A stretch of DNA of 64,000 bases from assembly GCA_019009955.1 (NCBI GenBank), contig CM032233.1:114878501-114942500 (forward strand). Direction: 5' to 3'. The position numbers and the translations under genes are program-made. Positions within the stretch are counted from its first letter, which is position 1; each line of letters begins with the position of its first letter. The notes under the pieces were generated by a model. It did no database searches and had not been told where the DNA came from. It saw nothing but the letters and a program-made list of their open reading frames with translations. The DNA comes from Riptortus pedestris (taxonomy: Eukaryota > Arthropoda > Insecta > Hemiptera > Alydidae). Of the stretch, positions 22,821-34,689 are shown piece by piece.

Positions 22821-23507
22821 TTCACGATAACTTTTCGTTTAACATGTCATAGACACCATAACTGCATTTTGTTTCTTTGGTTGTTTGTTACCTTTTCACG
22901 CATAAACGGCTGAACCGAATTTTATGAAACTTGGTATGTATATTACTACTAGCCCAACTTAGACTTTAGGCTATATTAATATTCTCTAAGACAAACAAGA
23001 GTGGGGGTTATAAGGGGGGCCTGAAATTAAAAACAGCGATATTTCGTTTCCTATTGGTTTTTCGGCAAATATCCACGTAACAAAAGTTGTTTATTTTGAT
23101 ATTTAGAGTAACCTTTATTATATACACTTCTGTCATATACCGAAGCAAAAAAAAACTATAGAAGGAGTCAAGAATGTTATGGGACGCGAAAGACTAAATC
23201 GAAATCAACGATACTCCGTATTTTTGACAATAATAATATGATAATCTATGATTAAGTTATATATAAAAAAGATACATGCACAGGAAACGGGTAATATAAA
23301 AATATTGTGTATTTTGTAGAATTAAGTATATAACAAATACTTTTATTATTAACATATCCCCAGCACGCCGGACTCGGGTGTAAATCCTAAGCATTGAGAC
23401 GGGAAAATGTAAGTATGTTGTAAAAGTAAAGCCCCCCCCCAAAAAAAAAAAAAATACCATCATTCAGCCTCAAATGATTTCCCGGGCAAAGCCGAGTACA
23501 TCTTCAA
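22739..23507 (+). mobile_element. Helitron family A copy, diverged and shortened
   Basis: A (TCTA)n/(TA)n start at 22739-22817 is followed by the same body as the copies at 45.0 and 56.7 kb (TTTCACGATAACTTTTCG, ACGGCTGAACCGAATTTTAT, GGGGGTTATAAGGGGGGCCT) and the same end region (TTCAGCCTCAAATGA). The 3' hairpin is CCCGGGCAAAGCCGAG with mutations and the expected CTAG terminus is lost. One of the three internal repeats is missing, so the copy is about 0.77 kb. Confidence 0.75.
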
Positions 23508-26430
23508 TATTTATAATGGTGTTTAAATATATTATAGTAAAGAAAAATATTTGTTACGGATAGGACTTAAACTCAAGCCCAATGCATTTTACAACAATAC
23601 GAACATCTATACTGAAGGTTTATTTAAATAGGTGTAAGTAAAAAGAAGGTGAAATGAAAAAATACAAAATTATACAAATCACATTTCAATCTTGAAAATA
23701 GAAAACATAAGGACCATGTTTGTGAGGTTGAATTTATATAGCCTTATAATGAAGTATAAATAAAATATAAAGTAACAATAAAAGTTATTTATGTATTCAA
23801 ACGATATTTAAGTTCTCACAACAGCTTGAGCATATTCAATAATCATCATTCAGCTATCCAATATCACCAATCAGCCTGATATTTCAAATTTTAAATGAAA
23901 ATTAAATGTGTCAGACAACAAATATAATTATGATGGAGCTCATCGTGCGAGTAAGCATATGCATAACATCACAGTGGTTCCGATTCTCCCACCATGGTGC
24001 AGAAAATACGAAAAACAAAGGTTTTTTTTTTTTTGAACCAATTATATTTTCTTTGTCTCTACATTAATCCTGAACCTTGAAAATATAGTCGAATCGGTAA
24101 TAAGGTTTTGGGAGCTACGTAAATTAGAAGTTACAAGTTTCCATCATCTCGATCCGAACGCTTTTTGATCCACGTTAATCAACCTATCACACGGCAGATA
24201 ATATATATCAGTTTTAATTTATGTCTCTCTGAATTTACATGGGATACACATTGCAGGGACATCCTAACAGTTATAATACTCATTCATATTAACTAGGTAT
24301 ATATTTTTAAAAACAATCACTTTTTGAAACCTATTACTCATATTTGGAGGTTGTAAAAAAGTTAGCTCAGGAGTCCTTACGATGATTTTTGCGCCAAATG
24401 TTAGAGAAACTATCTGAGAATCGATTGGTGTAATATTCGCTGCAGGGAAATGCCAACCGCATGGCCAAGAGGAGAGTTTCCCGGGAAAACCATGAGATAA
24501 CGGCTAGGTAACAGACAAATATATGGATAGATCGATATTTGAATATATGAAAGGAAGACCATTTTCAGGCACAAGCGAGACGGAAGTTCCGTAAGGATGT
24601 CAGAAGCCTAAGGCAGGAGTTCAGCCATCGGCCCAACACGGAGTTTGGTATGGGCCTTAGCTATTATTTATTATCTTTACTTTTTAACCACATCCTAGAA
24701 GCGATAATTCGATAAATTTGAACAAACCCTGGAGCTAGCATATGCTGCAGGCTAACCCAGCCCAAGGTCTTTACAGGCGGAGTGTAAACCACTATTAGGA
24801 AATGTATCGTATTAGCTATTACTGTAGAGAATTTGAACTAGAGTTTAAAATAAGAATGGAAAAGACTTAGTACATAAGTCTCCTGTCAAATCGGGGCAGT
24901 TTATGTTTCTCAATTTTAAGACGATAAATATCTATGAGTGGAAATTACTGACAAAATAGTTTGAAACCAGGTGTAAAAGCCGAATGGTCAGAGTGACCAG
25001 ATTCTTCTATGCCCAGTAAAAATCTTTCTACTTTTAAGAGCCCCTCCAGGTAGGCAAAATTGCAAATATACCAAATGATTCCTACACGCCTGGGATATCA
25101 ATCCCCTGAAAGAAAAGATTTTTGGAGCCTTGAGCTGAGCAGATATAGGGTCAGAAGTAACCCCAAGCTGATGATATTGTAATGCGAGCCTGATATCATA
25201 TGTGTTAGTATGGAGAACAAGTAGCTCTGGTCTGATTAGCAGAAGTGAAGGCACCCAACTGTTGGTGGCTTTTGCCGGAAAATGTTGTATGGTATATCGG
25301 ATGGGGAGGGGAGGAGAGGCAGGCTCAGGTTGAGGTTGCAGAAATACCTGAGGGAGCTGGATTACGGATACTTGCTGGAGTCCGCACTGAATAGTTTATG
25401 AGGCCTGCATGGACTGAAGTGCTTAGTATTAAGTAATAATGCAGAATAGGACTGGCCTATGGTAAAGATCTTCATGGATTGAAGGGATATTCCAGTTCGA
25501 CTGTAACAAAATGAAATGGGAGAAATTGGTAAAAGTTTGTTGTTAGGGCCAAGGCCCTCTACTGACAGAATCTAGTAATGAATGAGTGACGATTCCTTAA
25601 AACCTTGAGGTTGTCCCTCGAACTCTGAATGCGTGTTAAAGGCTTGTTTGGTTTGGGAATTCTTTCTTGGAATGGCAGCGTAGATGTATTCGTGATAAAC
25701 ATAGATGATTCCGTGACTTGTGTTATCTATATTTCTACATTTGCATAACGTAGTCACCGAAGGTAGTAGGACGCTATGATACAAGTAGAAAGGAATTTCT
25801 TCGGCAAAAAAGTAGCGATAAATAACAAATTTGTTCTAATAACACGCTAGGAATCACCAACAAATATGTAAAAAAAATCCTTTTTTCTGCATAAATGAAT
25901 TAATTCATCATTCGTGTTTCGACTTCAACTCCACTAATACGGCACTGGGGAAAAAATTCTCGTTTGCAAAACTAATTGTACAAAATCAGGCTAGGTCTTT
26001 TGTATAAACTTGAGCAGAATGCTAACTGCCTTCCACGGTTCACCCAGCAAAAAAAAAACACAAAAAGCACCGTCCTCCAGGTCTTAGAACAATAATTGTA
26101 GCCTTTTACTTGGTTAATAAATTTACTTATATAACATTTTTTGAACAACGCATGATAAGGGAGATAACACATGATTATGTATACTACTCTTTCTTCAAAC
26201 CCCAACCTCTTCTTGTCCGATTACAATCCTAATCATAAGAGTGAGTAAACGTTGAGTGTACATTGCTATACATAACCAAATGCAATGCTGAAATCAAACC
26301 AATGTAAATAACTTCACTAATATTCGGGATACGAGAAATATACTAATTAAAGAATTGTAGAATATTACATGCCACCAATACGAATATAATATACATGTAT
26401 CCACCTCATGATAAAATAGATATTTTGTAT
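23508..26430. other. Stretch without recognised genes or repeats
   Basis: 24.4-25.5 kb is less AT-rich than its surroundings, with short Gly/Pro-coding runs but no long frame and no recognised motif. It could be the eroded interior of an older transposon. No terminal repeats were found. Confidence 0.35.
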
Positions 26431-26665
26431 TTTTTTATGGTGTGCCCACTCTAAACCCCACTCCACTTCGAGTTTTATTGAACTTGCTCTTTATATTTAC
26501 AAAACGCTTAAATGTGAAGTTTGGTAACGATCAAACAAGGGTTGTAACAGACATATATATTAATTTGGACGGACCTCATTTTCATCATCTCCAAGGCAGT
26601 GTCGATGGAAAAGAAAGTTTTTGTAATTCGCGTTATCTGTACAACCTCAGCAACCCACAAATATC
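26431..26665 (-). mobile_element. HINE 5' half, degraded
   Basis: Minus orientation: GTTTGGTAACGATCAAACAA, CAGACATATATATTAATTTG, GGACCTCATTTTCATCATCT and a decayed 5' end (CAACCTCAGCAACC). The 3' half is missing. Confidence 0.6.
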
Positions 26666-26814
26666 ATCGGTGGAAATTACGTAACCGTTAAGTAAAAGTA
26701 GACCTACATGTTTACATTAAATGATTGATTCACTCATCCGATTAATTACTCTGTCAACGTTATAGATAAATATCATTTTCAACTCAACTTTTTGGCTTTT
26801 AGTCTGTTTTAGTA

Positions 26815-26934
26815 TATTTCCCTCTAGAATGCTCCGCTATAATTAAGGTTGTACGCATGACTTGATTTTTGAAAAAATTCTACAAATATCCATTAATATG
26901 TATGTATATGATGATGAAAATGAGGTTCTTTCAA

Positions 26935-26999
<65 letters not shown>

Positions 27000-27000
27000 G
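26815..27000 (+). mobile_element. HINE 5' region ending in a long (TA)n core
   Basis: Decayed 5' motif, TACGCATGACTTGATTTTTG, ATGATGAAAATGAGGTTCTT, then (TA)n at 26938-26996. Module A does not follow; unrelated sequence starts at about 27000, so the break is at the microsatellite. Confidence 0.6.
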
Positions 27001-27965
27001 AGGGGGGAGCATTAATTCACGAGTTCACAACGAGAGCTCGCTAGTCTTGCAGTGAGATCAGCGGGAGTCTGAGGAGTTCTTACGTCTGAGAGCCCCTTTC
27101 GATGATTAAGGATTATACGTCTTCGACTCGGTCATAGGAAGGCTGGAAGCGTGAACTGGCCTCCCTCATGCTAATACGGGGCCCGACAGGCTACTGGATA
27201 CAGCTCATGCCAGGTCCTCCTTGGTTAACGGTGGTTGTACGTCAAGTTGATAACTCGTTACGTAAAATTTCTGATCACTAATCGCCCGAGCCACGGTAGG
27301 GGTGGCTAAATATCTCAAAGGACTATAGTACTATTATATATATATTCCCGATAAGTAGAACTGACAAGATATGGTCACGAGCGCTATCCGGTTAGCAATT
27401 CTGGTAAAAGGAAAAGTTTCATGTGAGAGACATTTTTCAGAATCTCCAAAACTGCGTAAGAGTGATGGTACCCCATTAACTCATGGAGAATTTTATTCAG
27501 GAGCCATGTCCTAAGTCGGGGAAAGAACGTATTAGAAGAGGTCCTTTGATGTGTCTTTACATCAAGTGCTAGAACACTCGTCGAGTGAATAAGCCTAGAC
27601 TAAAGACCTATGGATTGACCGAATATCAAAATTCCATATAAGAATATGCTGACGATTTTTCTAAATGTTGATGACCAATTAACAAAAACCAACGAATAAT
27701 TTTAGCTTCTGTAGAAATTAAGAAAAATAATAAATTTAGTGATTTAATCAAGTGGAGTGACCTTTTCAGTCGATTGAATGGAAATTATATTTGAGAATTG
27801 GAAATTTTAATTGACTCGTGTACCTTTGTCGGTGTGTATTACAGATAGTATATCTAAAAAAACAAAACAAATAAAAGTACTTTAATTGCATTCAAAAGAA
27901 AGTTAATACAAGCAATTATTTTTTTAAAGGAGTCTGCCTTATTTTTTTCACATTATTAGCTATTA
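27001..27965. other. Unidentified sequence, less AT-rich at its left
   Basis: 27.0-27.6 kb is noticeably richer in G and C than the surroundings and starts exactly at the edge of a (TA)n core. No frame or motif recognised. Confidence 0.35.
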
Positions 27966-28012
27966 GAAAAGTGGCGTAATGAGCCTCAATAACTGATCTC
28001 TATTAAATCTTA
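27966..28012 (-). repeat. HINE 5'-end remnant
   Basis: GCGTAATGAGCCTCAATAAC..ATTAAATCTTATAAA matches the reversed HINE 5' terminus (GCGTCATGAGTACGACCTCA..GGGAAATCTGCTAAA) with several changes. Confidence 0.4.
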
Positions 28013-28110
28013 TAAAACACGTAGAATACTCTAGGTTTTAAGTATTTCTGGGTTAAAAGTATCTGAGTGAACAGTCCTGCTTCTTGAGCTCTCTTCTCAA
28101 ATTATCTAAT

Positions 28111-28800
28111 ATTAGGATTTCCCTTGAGGGAAATCAGCTATGGAGGTTGTACTCATGACACGATTTTTGAAAAGCGTCCTCAAATGTCCATCGATCCTAC
28201 CTAGTAGAGGAAGAAAAAATAATTATAGATAGAAGAAAATTATATATAAGTACTTGTATTCGTATGTCAACACTCTAGCGGTGGCACTTTCAGTTTGATC
28301 TTTACCAAACTCGATATTTAAACGTTTTGTGTATACTAAAGATCACGCTCTTTAACAGCCGAAATTGGACCGGGGGTAGTGGGGGTTTAGAGGGGGTTAT
28401 TTTGAAAATTCAAAATATCTTCGTTATTCTACGTTTGAAAAATTGTGTAGAACCACTCTTATTGAAAATTTAATTTCCTGTACTTTTTTTTATATACGTA
28501 TTCTATTTTCTCTATCGCGAATATTAACTGAGATATTTGAAATTTTTAGTTTTAGCCTTCAGTATACCCCACCACTCCTGCCCGTGTCATTTTATCAATA
28601 AGCTGTTACATTTATTGGAAGCTTAAGTACCTATTATTGTTATACATTGTGCTTTTACTGTGGGAGGTACGTGCGAAAACGTTGTGTCATAATTTTACAT
28701 TCTGAGAATGCTTATTTAATCTATACCGGACTCGATATTCTTATCCTCTCCCTACGTGGGAAGTCTGCTTAGTCCACGCAGCCCCTGCGTGACAGGCTTT
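28111..28800 (+). mobile_element. HINE, near-complete
   Basis: 5' end GATTTCCCTTGAGGGAAATC, reduced (TA)n at about 28240, module A (GTCAACACTCTAGCGGTGGC, TAACAGCCGAAATTGGACC), tail with GTACGTGCGAAAACGTTGTG, then GGGAAGTCTGCT, a hairpin CACGCAGCCCCTGCGTG and GACAGGCTTT. Confidence 0.8.
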
Positions 28801-30649
28801 CATTCCCTTTCGTTTCAGTTACGAATCAATTGTGATCAAACTACACCTAATTCTTTGACAACCAACTTAAGCTCGCGTTATTAATATTCAATTGTCATCA
28901 AACTCAGTATGTCTTAAGCCACGTTTGCCTGGCCTAGTATTTTACGGCCCGCGTCTTTGATTACTCCTTTTAGTCTCTGCCATCTGTCTTCCGCTCATTA
29001 TTTATTCATTCCAATTCTATGGCTCTAGCTTTGTTATTGGACATCCTCTTCACAATTTTTTTTTTCACCGATGCCTCCCTTCACGCTTCGTCTCGTTTAT
29101 TTTTGTCCTTCTCAATTGTAGATCATTATTAAGGGTCTTAAAAAAAAAAAAAATAAATAAACTGCGCTTCAGGTTTCTATCTCATTTTGACCACGTATTA
29201 AAAAAATGTCTAAAATTAGGACACTAGAGGCTTTGGGGGAAAACTTGTCTATAATTATTCCAACATTATTTTAATTTTTCCTCTTATTACCAAGATTTCT
29301 TGAAAAATAAAGCTAAGTAATTCTGATCGATAAGATGAACGGATTTAACTCGGTTAAATGAAGGAAGCTAACTATTTAGAACGATTTATTTTTACTCCCT
29401 TTCTGAAGGGAAACAGTGCCAATTACTGATTACGTATTTACTAAATAATCTAAAACAACATCAGCAGGGTGTACATCAACTTAAAATATATAGATCTCAA
29501 ATTTGAATAATTACTCTCAAATTGTATGAATACACGAAAAAGGAAATTATAAGTTTAGATAGCAATGCTAAGAGGTTAATTGACTATTTATTTTTAAATT
29601 TCTCTTCGGTTGTTTAACTTTAAACACGTTGTTTTATGGAAAGCTTGCTCTTTTGAGGTCAAATGATTTAATAACGCAATATTTCTAAGTAATACTATGT
29701 TTAAAATAAAGTTCGACCTTCAAATTATTAACCAATTCAAATATTTTCATAGAACATTACGTACATTTTTCCTTGAATGCTCTGAACACGTTAGTGAAGG
29801 GGAAATCCTAAAACCAAATAAAATATCTATTTAAAATTTTCATGCTTTTCACCAATAATTCAAGTTAACGTGTATATTTGTTGTGGTGAATTATTCAAGG
29901 ATAGAATGTGTTTTCAATGGCTAAAAATGTCATAAAAACTTACAGCTTCGATAATATAACCACCTTTTTATCTAGTAAAAAAAAAAGTAAATATTAAATA
30001 TTTTAAACATCTATAATAATTTCTATATTTTCAAATTTTCGAGGGTTCAAACTATCTTATACTTCTGAAACATAATATTTTTACAGTATTAATGAAAATA
30101 AAGAAGTAAATGTCCTGAGGAGCATAACATTTTAGATTCCCTTGTAATCGCAATTAAAAGTTTAAATGATCTGCAACGAGCGTTTAGCAACCTCGAATCA
30201 AGGAATATCTGGAACATTGGCACCAGTTCAAAAATATATAATTCCCGTTTATCAATACGGCCTTATTGATATTTTTTGCAATAACTGCAGTAAAACCCGC
30301 GAAATAAATGGCAGAAGAACATCAAAGGTTTATGGCTTTCCCTGAAACTTATAGATATGCGATAGTCATGCTACAACACGGCCTTGGTACCTATCTGTAG
30401 CTGGAAGCGATCATATGATAAATTCCATCTTAAATCAATTGTCGTAGGCCACGAAATACTGAGTTATTCTTTAGTCCTCTCCTGGTCACGCTCACATCAT
30501 CTCGAGAATATTTCTTCTTTCACTTGGCAAAGCAGATGGAGTTTAATTACGATTTAATTAATTAAACAAAGGCATGTATAAGAATAAGTTTCTTGTAATA
30601 AATTTCGAATTTAGAGGTACTGGTGAATTAGATATAGTGTTGTATAAAA
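28801..30649. other. AT-rich sequence without recognised features
   Basis: No element ends, no domain. An A-run at 29141-29153 is uninformative. Confidence 0.4.
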
Positions 30650-30763
30650 GTTTTTCTTTAATGGAAATCAGTTATTGAGTTTGTACTCATAACGCGATTT
30701 TCGAAAAATGTCATCAAATATCCATTGATCTTACCTAGTTGATGGCAAAAACGTATTCCGTTC

Positions 30764-30809
<46 letters not shown>

Positions 30810-30878
30810 TTCTTATTCTGGACCCAATATTATTTATATATTCTTCAAATTTTATGGCAGAGATCTCTAATAAATAAC

Positions 30879-30930
<52 letters not shown>

Positions 30931-31680
30931 TAAAACTAAAGATCAAGTTCGTTAACGGCTGAAACCCAGGGGTAATCTTAAATATTCGAAATAACTCTGT
31001 TAATATAGGTCGGTTCGAAAAAATGTATAAAACCAATCTTGTTGCTAATTTAACAGTATTTAAAAAATATTATATTCGTATTTTATTTGTCATATTATGT
31101 TGTCATGAATTAGCTGTTATATAATGTACCACTCCATTGGAAGCTTAAATACCAAATATTGTTTTCATTATACTTTTGCTGTGCGAGATCCATGTACATA
31201 CGTTGTCATGACGTCATCATTTAAGATTAAATATTTATTTGATTTATACCGTACTCCATATTTATTTGTTATTCAACTCTAATGATTATATTAGCTAATG
31301 GATGAAATAATACGTCTTGACGTCGTCAATTGGACATGGAATCGGGAGGGGAGGGGGCTTAGAGAAAGGGGGGACTCGTAAATTCATAATATCTTCTTCA
31401 TTTTGAGGAATATTGAAAAATGTTATAGAACCAATATTCTTAAGCTATTGTTCTACAATTTTTGATATACATATTTTATAGCACAAATATTAAGAGAGTT
31501 ATTCGTACTTCTTGTTTTCAGCCTTTAGTAAGCCTTTATTTCTACTCATGGGATTTTTACTTAGAAATGTAATGTACAGTAGATACTGTAGCTCATATAC
31601 ACAGATGAGATCAGTAGTTTCACACCCGCAAGTGTGAAAGCTGCTTAGTTTACGCAGCTCCTGCATGACTCAAGACTTTT
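30650..31680 (+). mobile_element. HINE, two-module copy with a Penelope-like insert in its (TA)n core
   Basis: 5' end TTTAATGGAAATCAGTTATT, GATCTTACCTAGTTGATGGC, (TA)n 30770-30808, foreign segment 30809-30886, (TA)n again to 30926, module A, GACGTCATCATTTAAGATT, second module (CCGTACTCCATATTTATTTG, GTCAATTGGACATGG) and 3' end GTGAAAGCTGCTTAGTTTAC with hairpin arms ACGCAG/CTGCAT. About 1.0 kb. Confidence 0.8.
30809..30886 (-). mobile_element. Penelope-like terminal fragment inside a HINE microsatellite
   Basis: The reverse complement (TTATTAGAGATCTCTGCCAT, AAAATTTGAAGAATATATAA, ATATTGGGTCCAGAATAAGA) matches the segment following the ribozyme-like block at 56.57-56.66 kb and 35.09-35.16 kb. 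It has (TA)n on both sides. Confidence 0.6.
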
Positions 31681-31862
31681 TATATCAGAAGACAACTGCG
31701 CTAAAATTTAAGATACATTTTAGCAGATTTCCCTTGAGGGAAAGCAGCTATTGAGGTCGTACTCATGGCGCGATTTTTGAATTTTTTTTTTTTCAAATGT
31801 CCCTCGATCTTACCTAGTAGATGACGAAAATGAGATCCGTTCAAAAAACTGCGTATATACGG

Positions 31863-32122
31863 CCAAATTCAGCATCCCAGTGTTAGACCATCCGCCTTAT
31901 TCGCCGGATCTTGCGCCGTGCGACTTATATCTGTTTCCTAAGGTGAAATCTGCATTAAAAGGAACACGATTTGAGTCTGTTGAAGCTGTGAAAGTGAAAG
32001 CGGCACGCGTCCTGAAGGAGCTGACAGAAAAAGACTTCCAGAACTGTTTCGAACAATGGAAGGTTCGCATGGAGCGTTGTAGGGATAAAGGATGGGTGTA
32101 TATTGAAGGGGATAATAAGTAA
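31863..32122 (+). pseudogene. mariner transposase C-terminal remnant
   Basis: Reads HPPYSPDLAPCDLYLFPKVK at the start, then ALKGTRFESVEAVK, FQNCFEQWKVRMERC and GWVYIEGDN before a stop. 'HxPYSPDLAPxDxxLFPxxK' with its last catalytic Asp (in PCD) is the signature of mariner DD34D transposases. Everything upstream, including the DNA-binding domain and first two catalytic Asp residues, is missing. The remaining frame is intact over about 80 codons, suggesting the piece is young relative to its host. Confidence 0.85.
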
Positions 32123-32187
32123 AAATGTATGAAATAAAAATAAAATGTTTTACAGCCTCAGTCTCGTTATTTAATAGCCACACCCCG
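31863..32187 (+). mobile_element. mariner-like fragment (3' part) inside a HINE
   Basis: Carries the last 80 codons of a transposase and the 3' inverted repeat, whose reverse complement is TACGGGGTGTGGCTATTAAA. The 5' end and most of the gene are missing. It replaces the (TA)n core of the host HINE; mariner elements duplicate TA, so entry at the microsatellite is expected. Confidence 0.75.
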
Positions 32188-32577
32188 TATGTATTTGTCT
32201 GTTACCGCTCTAGCGGTCGAAATTTTTGTTTTATCGTTACCAAACTCGATATCTAGTCGTTTTATGTAAAAAGAAAGATCAAGTTTGTTAACGGCTGAAA
32301 TCGGCCCAGTGGGAGAGGGGGGGGTTTAGAGGCGGAGAATTTTGAAAATTCGAAATATCTACGTTACTATAAGTCGGACCGAAAATGTGTGTAGAATCAA
32401 TCTTATTGAAAATTAAATATACTATAAATATTGTCATATAAATTTATTTTCTATCTTGAATATCAACCGAGATATTTGCATTTTCCAGTTTTCAGCTTTC
32501 AAAAAACGCCCACTTCTACTTTTGTTAAATAAACAATGCTCTGTTATATAATAAACCACATTATTCGAAGCTTAAAT

Positions 32578-32800
32578 GGGGGCTCAGGTTAGCCATGTGA
32601 GTTAAAGCGTTGACCATAATCTCACATGGTAAACCTAGAGTGGCGAGTTCGATTCTCGCTTGGGGAAAGGAAATTATTTAGTGACGAAATTCGTTAAATA
32701 ACATCCTAAGTCCCACCCGGCTAGAAAAGGGTGGTAACCTATAGATAACCCGTTCCAATTAGCCTGAGTTGCAAAAAAGTGGACGTTAATAAATAATAAT
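32578..32800 (+). repeat. tRNA-derived SINE, full copy with 12-bp target duplication
   Basis: GGGGCTCAGGTTAGCCATGT at the head with TTAGCCATGTGAGTTAA near the A-box position, then GGCGAGTTCGATTCTCGC containing the polymerase III B box (GGTTCGANNCC-like), then a non-tRNA body (CTAGAAAAGGGTGGTAACCT) and a short (AAT)n tail. Flanked by CGAAGCTTAAAT at 32566-32577 and 32801-32812. 223 bases, the same length as the copy at 38.6 kb. Confidence 0.9.
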
Positions 32801-33230
32801 CGAAGCTTAAATACCAAATATTGTTTTCATTGAACTTTTACTTTGAGAGATATATACAAATACGTTCTGTTGATCCCCCCCTTTCTTTTGTTTTTGGATT
32901 ACTAAAATTTGAGTGATTGAGATAAAACTGATTCTTGTTCATTATAAATTACAGCACTAGCTTAAGGAACTTGTTTTCAATATAATTAATATGTTATATT
33001 CAGATATATTTCATTAATTGTTTGTCTTTCCGGTCTATCTATACAGCACTACTAGGTTGGCTTGCCTATTTATTTACAATTCAACCGCTTTCCGTTGTAG
33101 AGATTATTAACTTGTATTGTACTGAGCATTCAGGGGAGTGTTACCTGTATTTATCTATTGTAAACCTTCGCGTGGGAAATCTGCTTAGTTTACGCAGCCC
33201 CTGCGTGACGGACTTTTTGTAAGAGGTACC

Positions 33231-33280
33231 TCACGTAGATATCTGCATAGTTTATGTACCTTCTGCGTGACTAACAATTT
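33231..33280 (+). repeat. isolated HINE 3'-end remnant
   Basis: TCACGTAGATATCTGCATAG, TTTATGTACCTTCTGCGTGA and CTAACAATTT match the last 50 bases of a HINE with substitutions. It lies just behind the complete end at 33218. Confidence 0.55.
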
Positions 33281-33764
33281 GTTGTATTGGGTGTATACAC
33301 AATCGTTAGGAAACACAATATTATAGTTTTATAAAAATAATAACGTGATAAAATTAATTTTGTGGTACTTTTGTATAGGAAGACTTGTTTATTTTCATTC
33401 CTATATCTTTTTGCAGTATATGAAATATTATCTTATTTAATCCAATAATTGATAATTACAACACGTGCTTCATACAATGTTACGTGTCGTAAGCATCATT
33501 ATTACTGCCACCTCTACGCTGAGAATTAATTCTTCTTCCAAAAACATTCATATAGTACTAGAAAACGTTTTACAAATGAATTGTTTTGATTTGATTCTAA
33601 TTGCTAATTTACTCTATAAGGTACTTAATGTAGTGGGGGACATTGATTCCAATAGATTAAAAATATTATTCAATTAACAAAGCTGATTTCACAATTAAAA
33701 ATTTGTAAATAATGTTCATCTTTTTAATTCAGTTGATTTTCCTTCAGGCCAATCTGTAAATCAC
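33281..33764. other. Sequence without recognised features
   Basis: AT-rich spacer between HINEs, nothing recognised. Confidence 0.35.
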
Positions 33765-33881
33765 TTTTTAGCAGATTTCACTTAAGGGAAATCAGCTATT
33801 GAGGTCGTACTCATGACGCGATTTTCGAAAACTCCTTCCAACCCGATCCTACCCAGGAGATGACGAAAATGAGGTCCCTTC

Positions 33882-33927
<46 letters not shown>

Positions 33928-34390
33928 TAGGTCCGGTCAACATTATATATATATTTGTCTTTTAACGCTCTAGCGGTCGCAATTTTTGTTTGATCGTTAC
34001 CAAACTCGATATTTAAACGTTTTATGCAAAAAGACAGATCAAGTTCGTTAATGGTGGAAATCGGACCAGTGGAAGGGGGGTTTAGAGGGAGGGATTTTCG
34101 AAAATATCTCCGTTACCATACGACGGATCAAAAAATTGTATAGAACCAATCTTATTGCAAATTAAATTTACTATAAATATTGTTCTATACATTTATTCTC
34201 TATCTTGAATATTAACCGAGATATTTGCATTTTTATGAAATGTGGGCGTATAACGGACGATTGAGTTTCCCGCCAAAAGCTAGTTCGGCCAATTCCGTAA
34301 CTGTTTGGCTCTCGTATGGAGATTTCTCTATTGTGTAATTTCACGTGGGAAATCTGCTTAGTTTGCGCAGCCCCTGCGTGACGGATTTTT
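33765..34390 (+). mobile_element. HINE, complete single-module copy
   Basis: TTTTTAGCAGATTTCACTTA, (TA)n 33887-33921, then a partial repeat of the pre-core segment (TAGGTCCGGTCAACATTATA) and a second short (TA)n, module A, tail, GGGAAATCTGCT, hairpin TTGCGCAGCCCCTGCGTGA and GACGGATTTTT. The doubled core is unusual. Confidence 0.85.
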
Positions 34391-34475
34391 ACTCATGACA
34401 CATTATTTAATATATTTTTTCAAGTTTCTATCAATCCCACCTAGTATATGACTTAAACTAGGTCCGTTCCAAAGA

Positions 34476-34605
34476 ATGTGCTTAAGGGAAATCAGTTATT
34501 GAGGTTGTCTTCCTTATTTTCAAAAAATGTCCTCAAATAGCCATTGATTCTACCCGGGAGATGACGAAAACGAAGTCCATTAAAAATTATATATATGTCT
34601 GTTAC
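34476..34605 (+). mobile_element. HINE 5' region fragment
   Basis: GCTTAAGGGAAATCAGTTAT, TGTCCTCAAATAGCCATTGA, GATGACGAAAACGAAGTCCA, a short (TA)n and GTCTGTTA, then the HINE stops and Penelope-like sequence begins further on. Confidence 0.6.
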
Positions 34606-34689
34606 ATAACAAAAAATAAACATAATAAAAATAGAAAAAAAAAACGAAATTAAATACCTCAATCGTATATTCTATAAGATGTTATCTTA

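Larger units (their letters stand above)
31718..33218 (+). mobile_element. HINE, long copy hosting a mariner scrap and a SINE
   Basis: 5' TTTTAGCAGATTTCCC, block to GAGATCCGTTCAAAA; mariner fragment 31863-32187 where the (TA)n core should be; module A 32190-32500; CATTATTCGAAGCTTAAAT; SINE 32578-32800; HINE resumes CGAAGCTTAAATACC. The tail variant with TTGAGTGATTGAGATAAAA ends in GGGAAATCTGCT, perfect hairpin and GACGGACTTTTT. Confidence 0.85.

Noticed and set aside
24400..25560. Less AT-rich segment as a candidate host gene
   Set aside because: No long frame, no splice-bounded conserved block and no recognised motif on either strand.
32596..32670. Possible functional tRNA gene
   Set aside because: The B box is good, but the cloverleaf is not convincing, and the sequence continues into a SINE body flanked by a target duplication.
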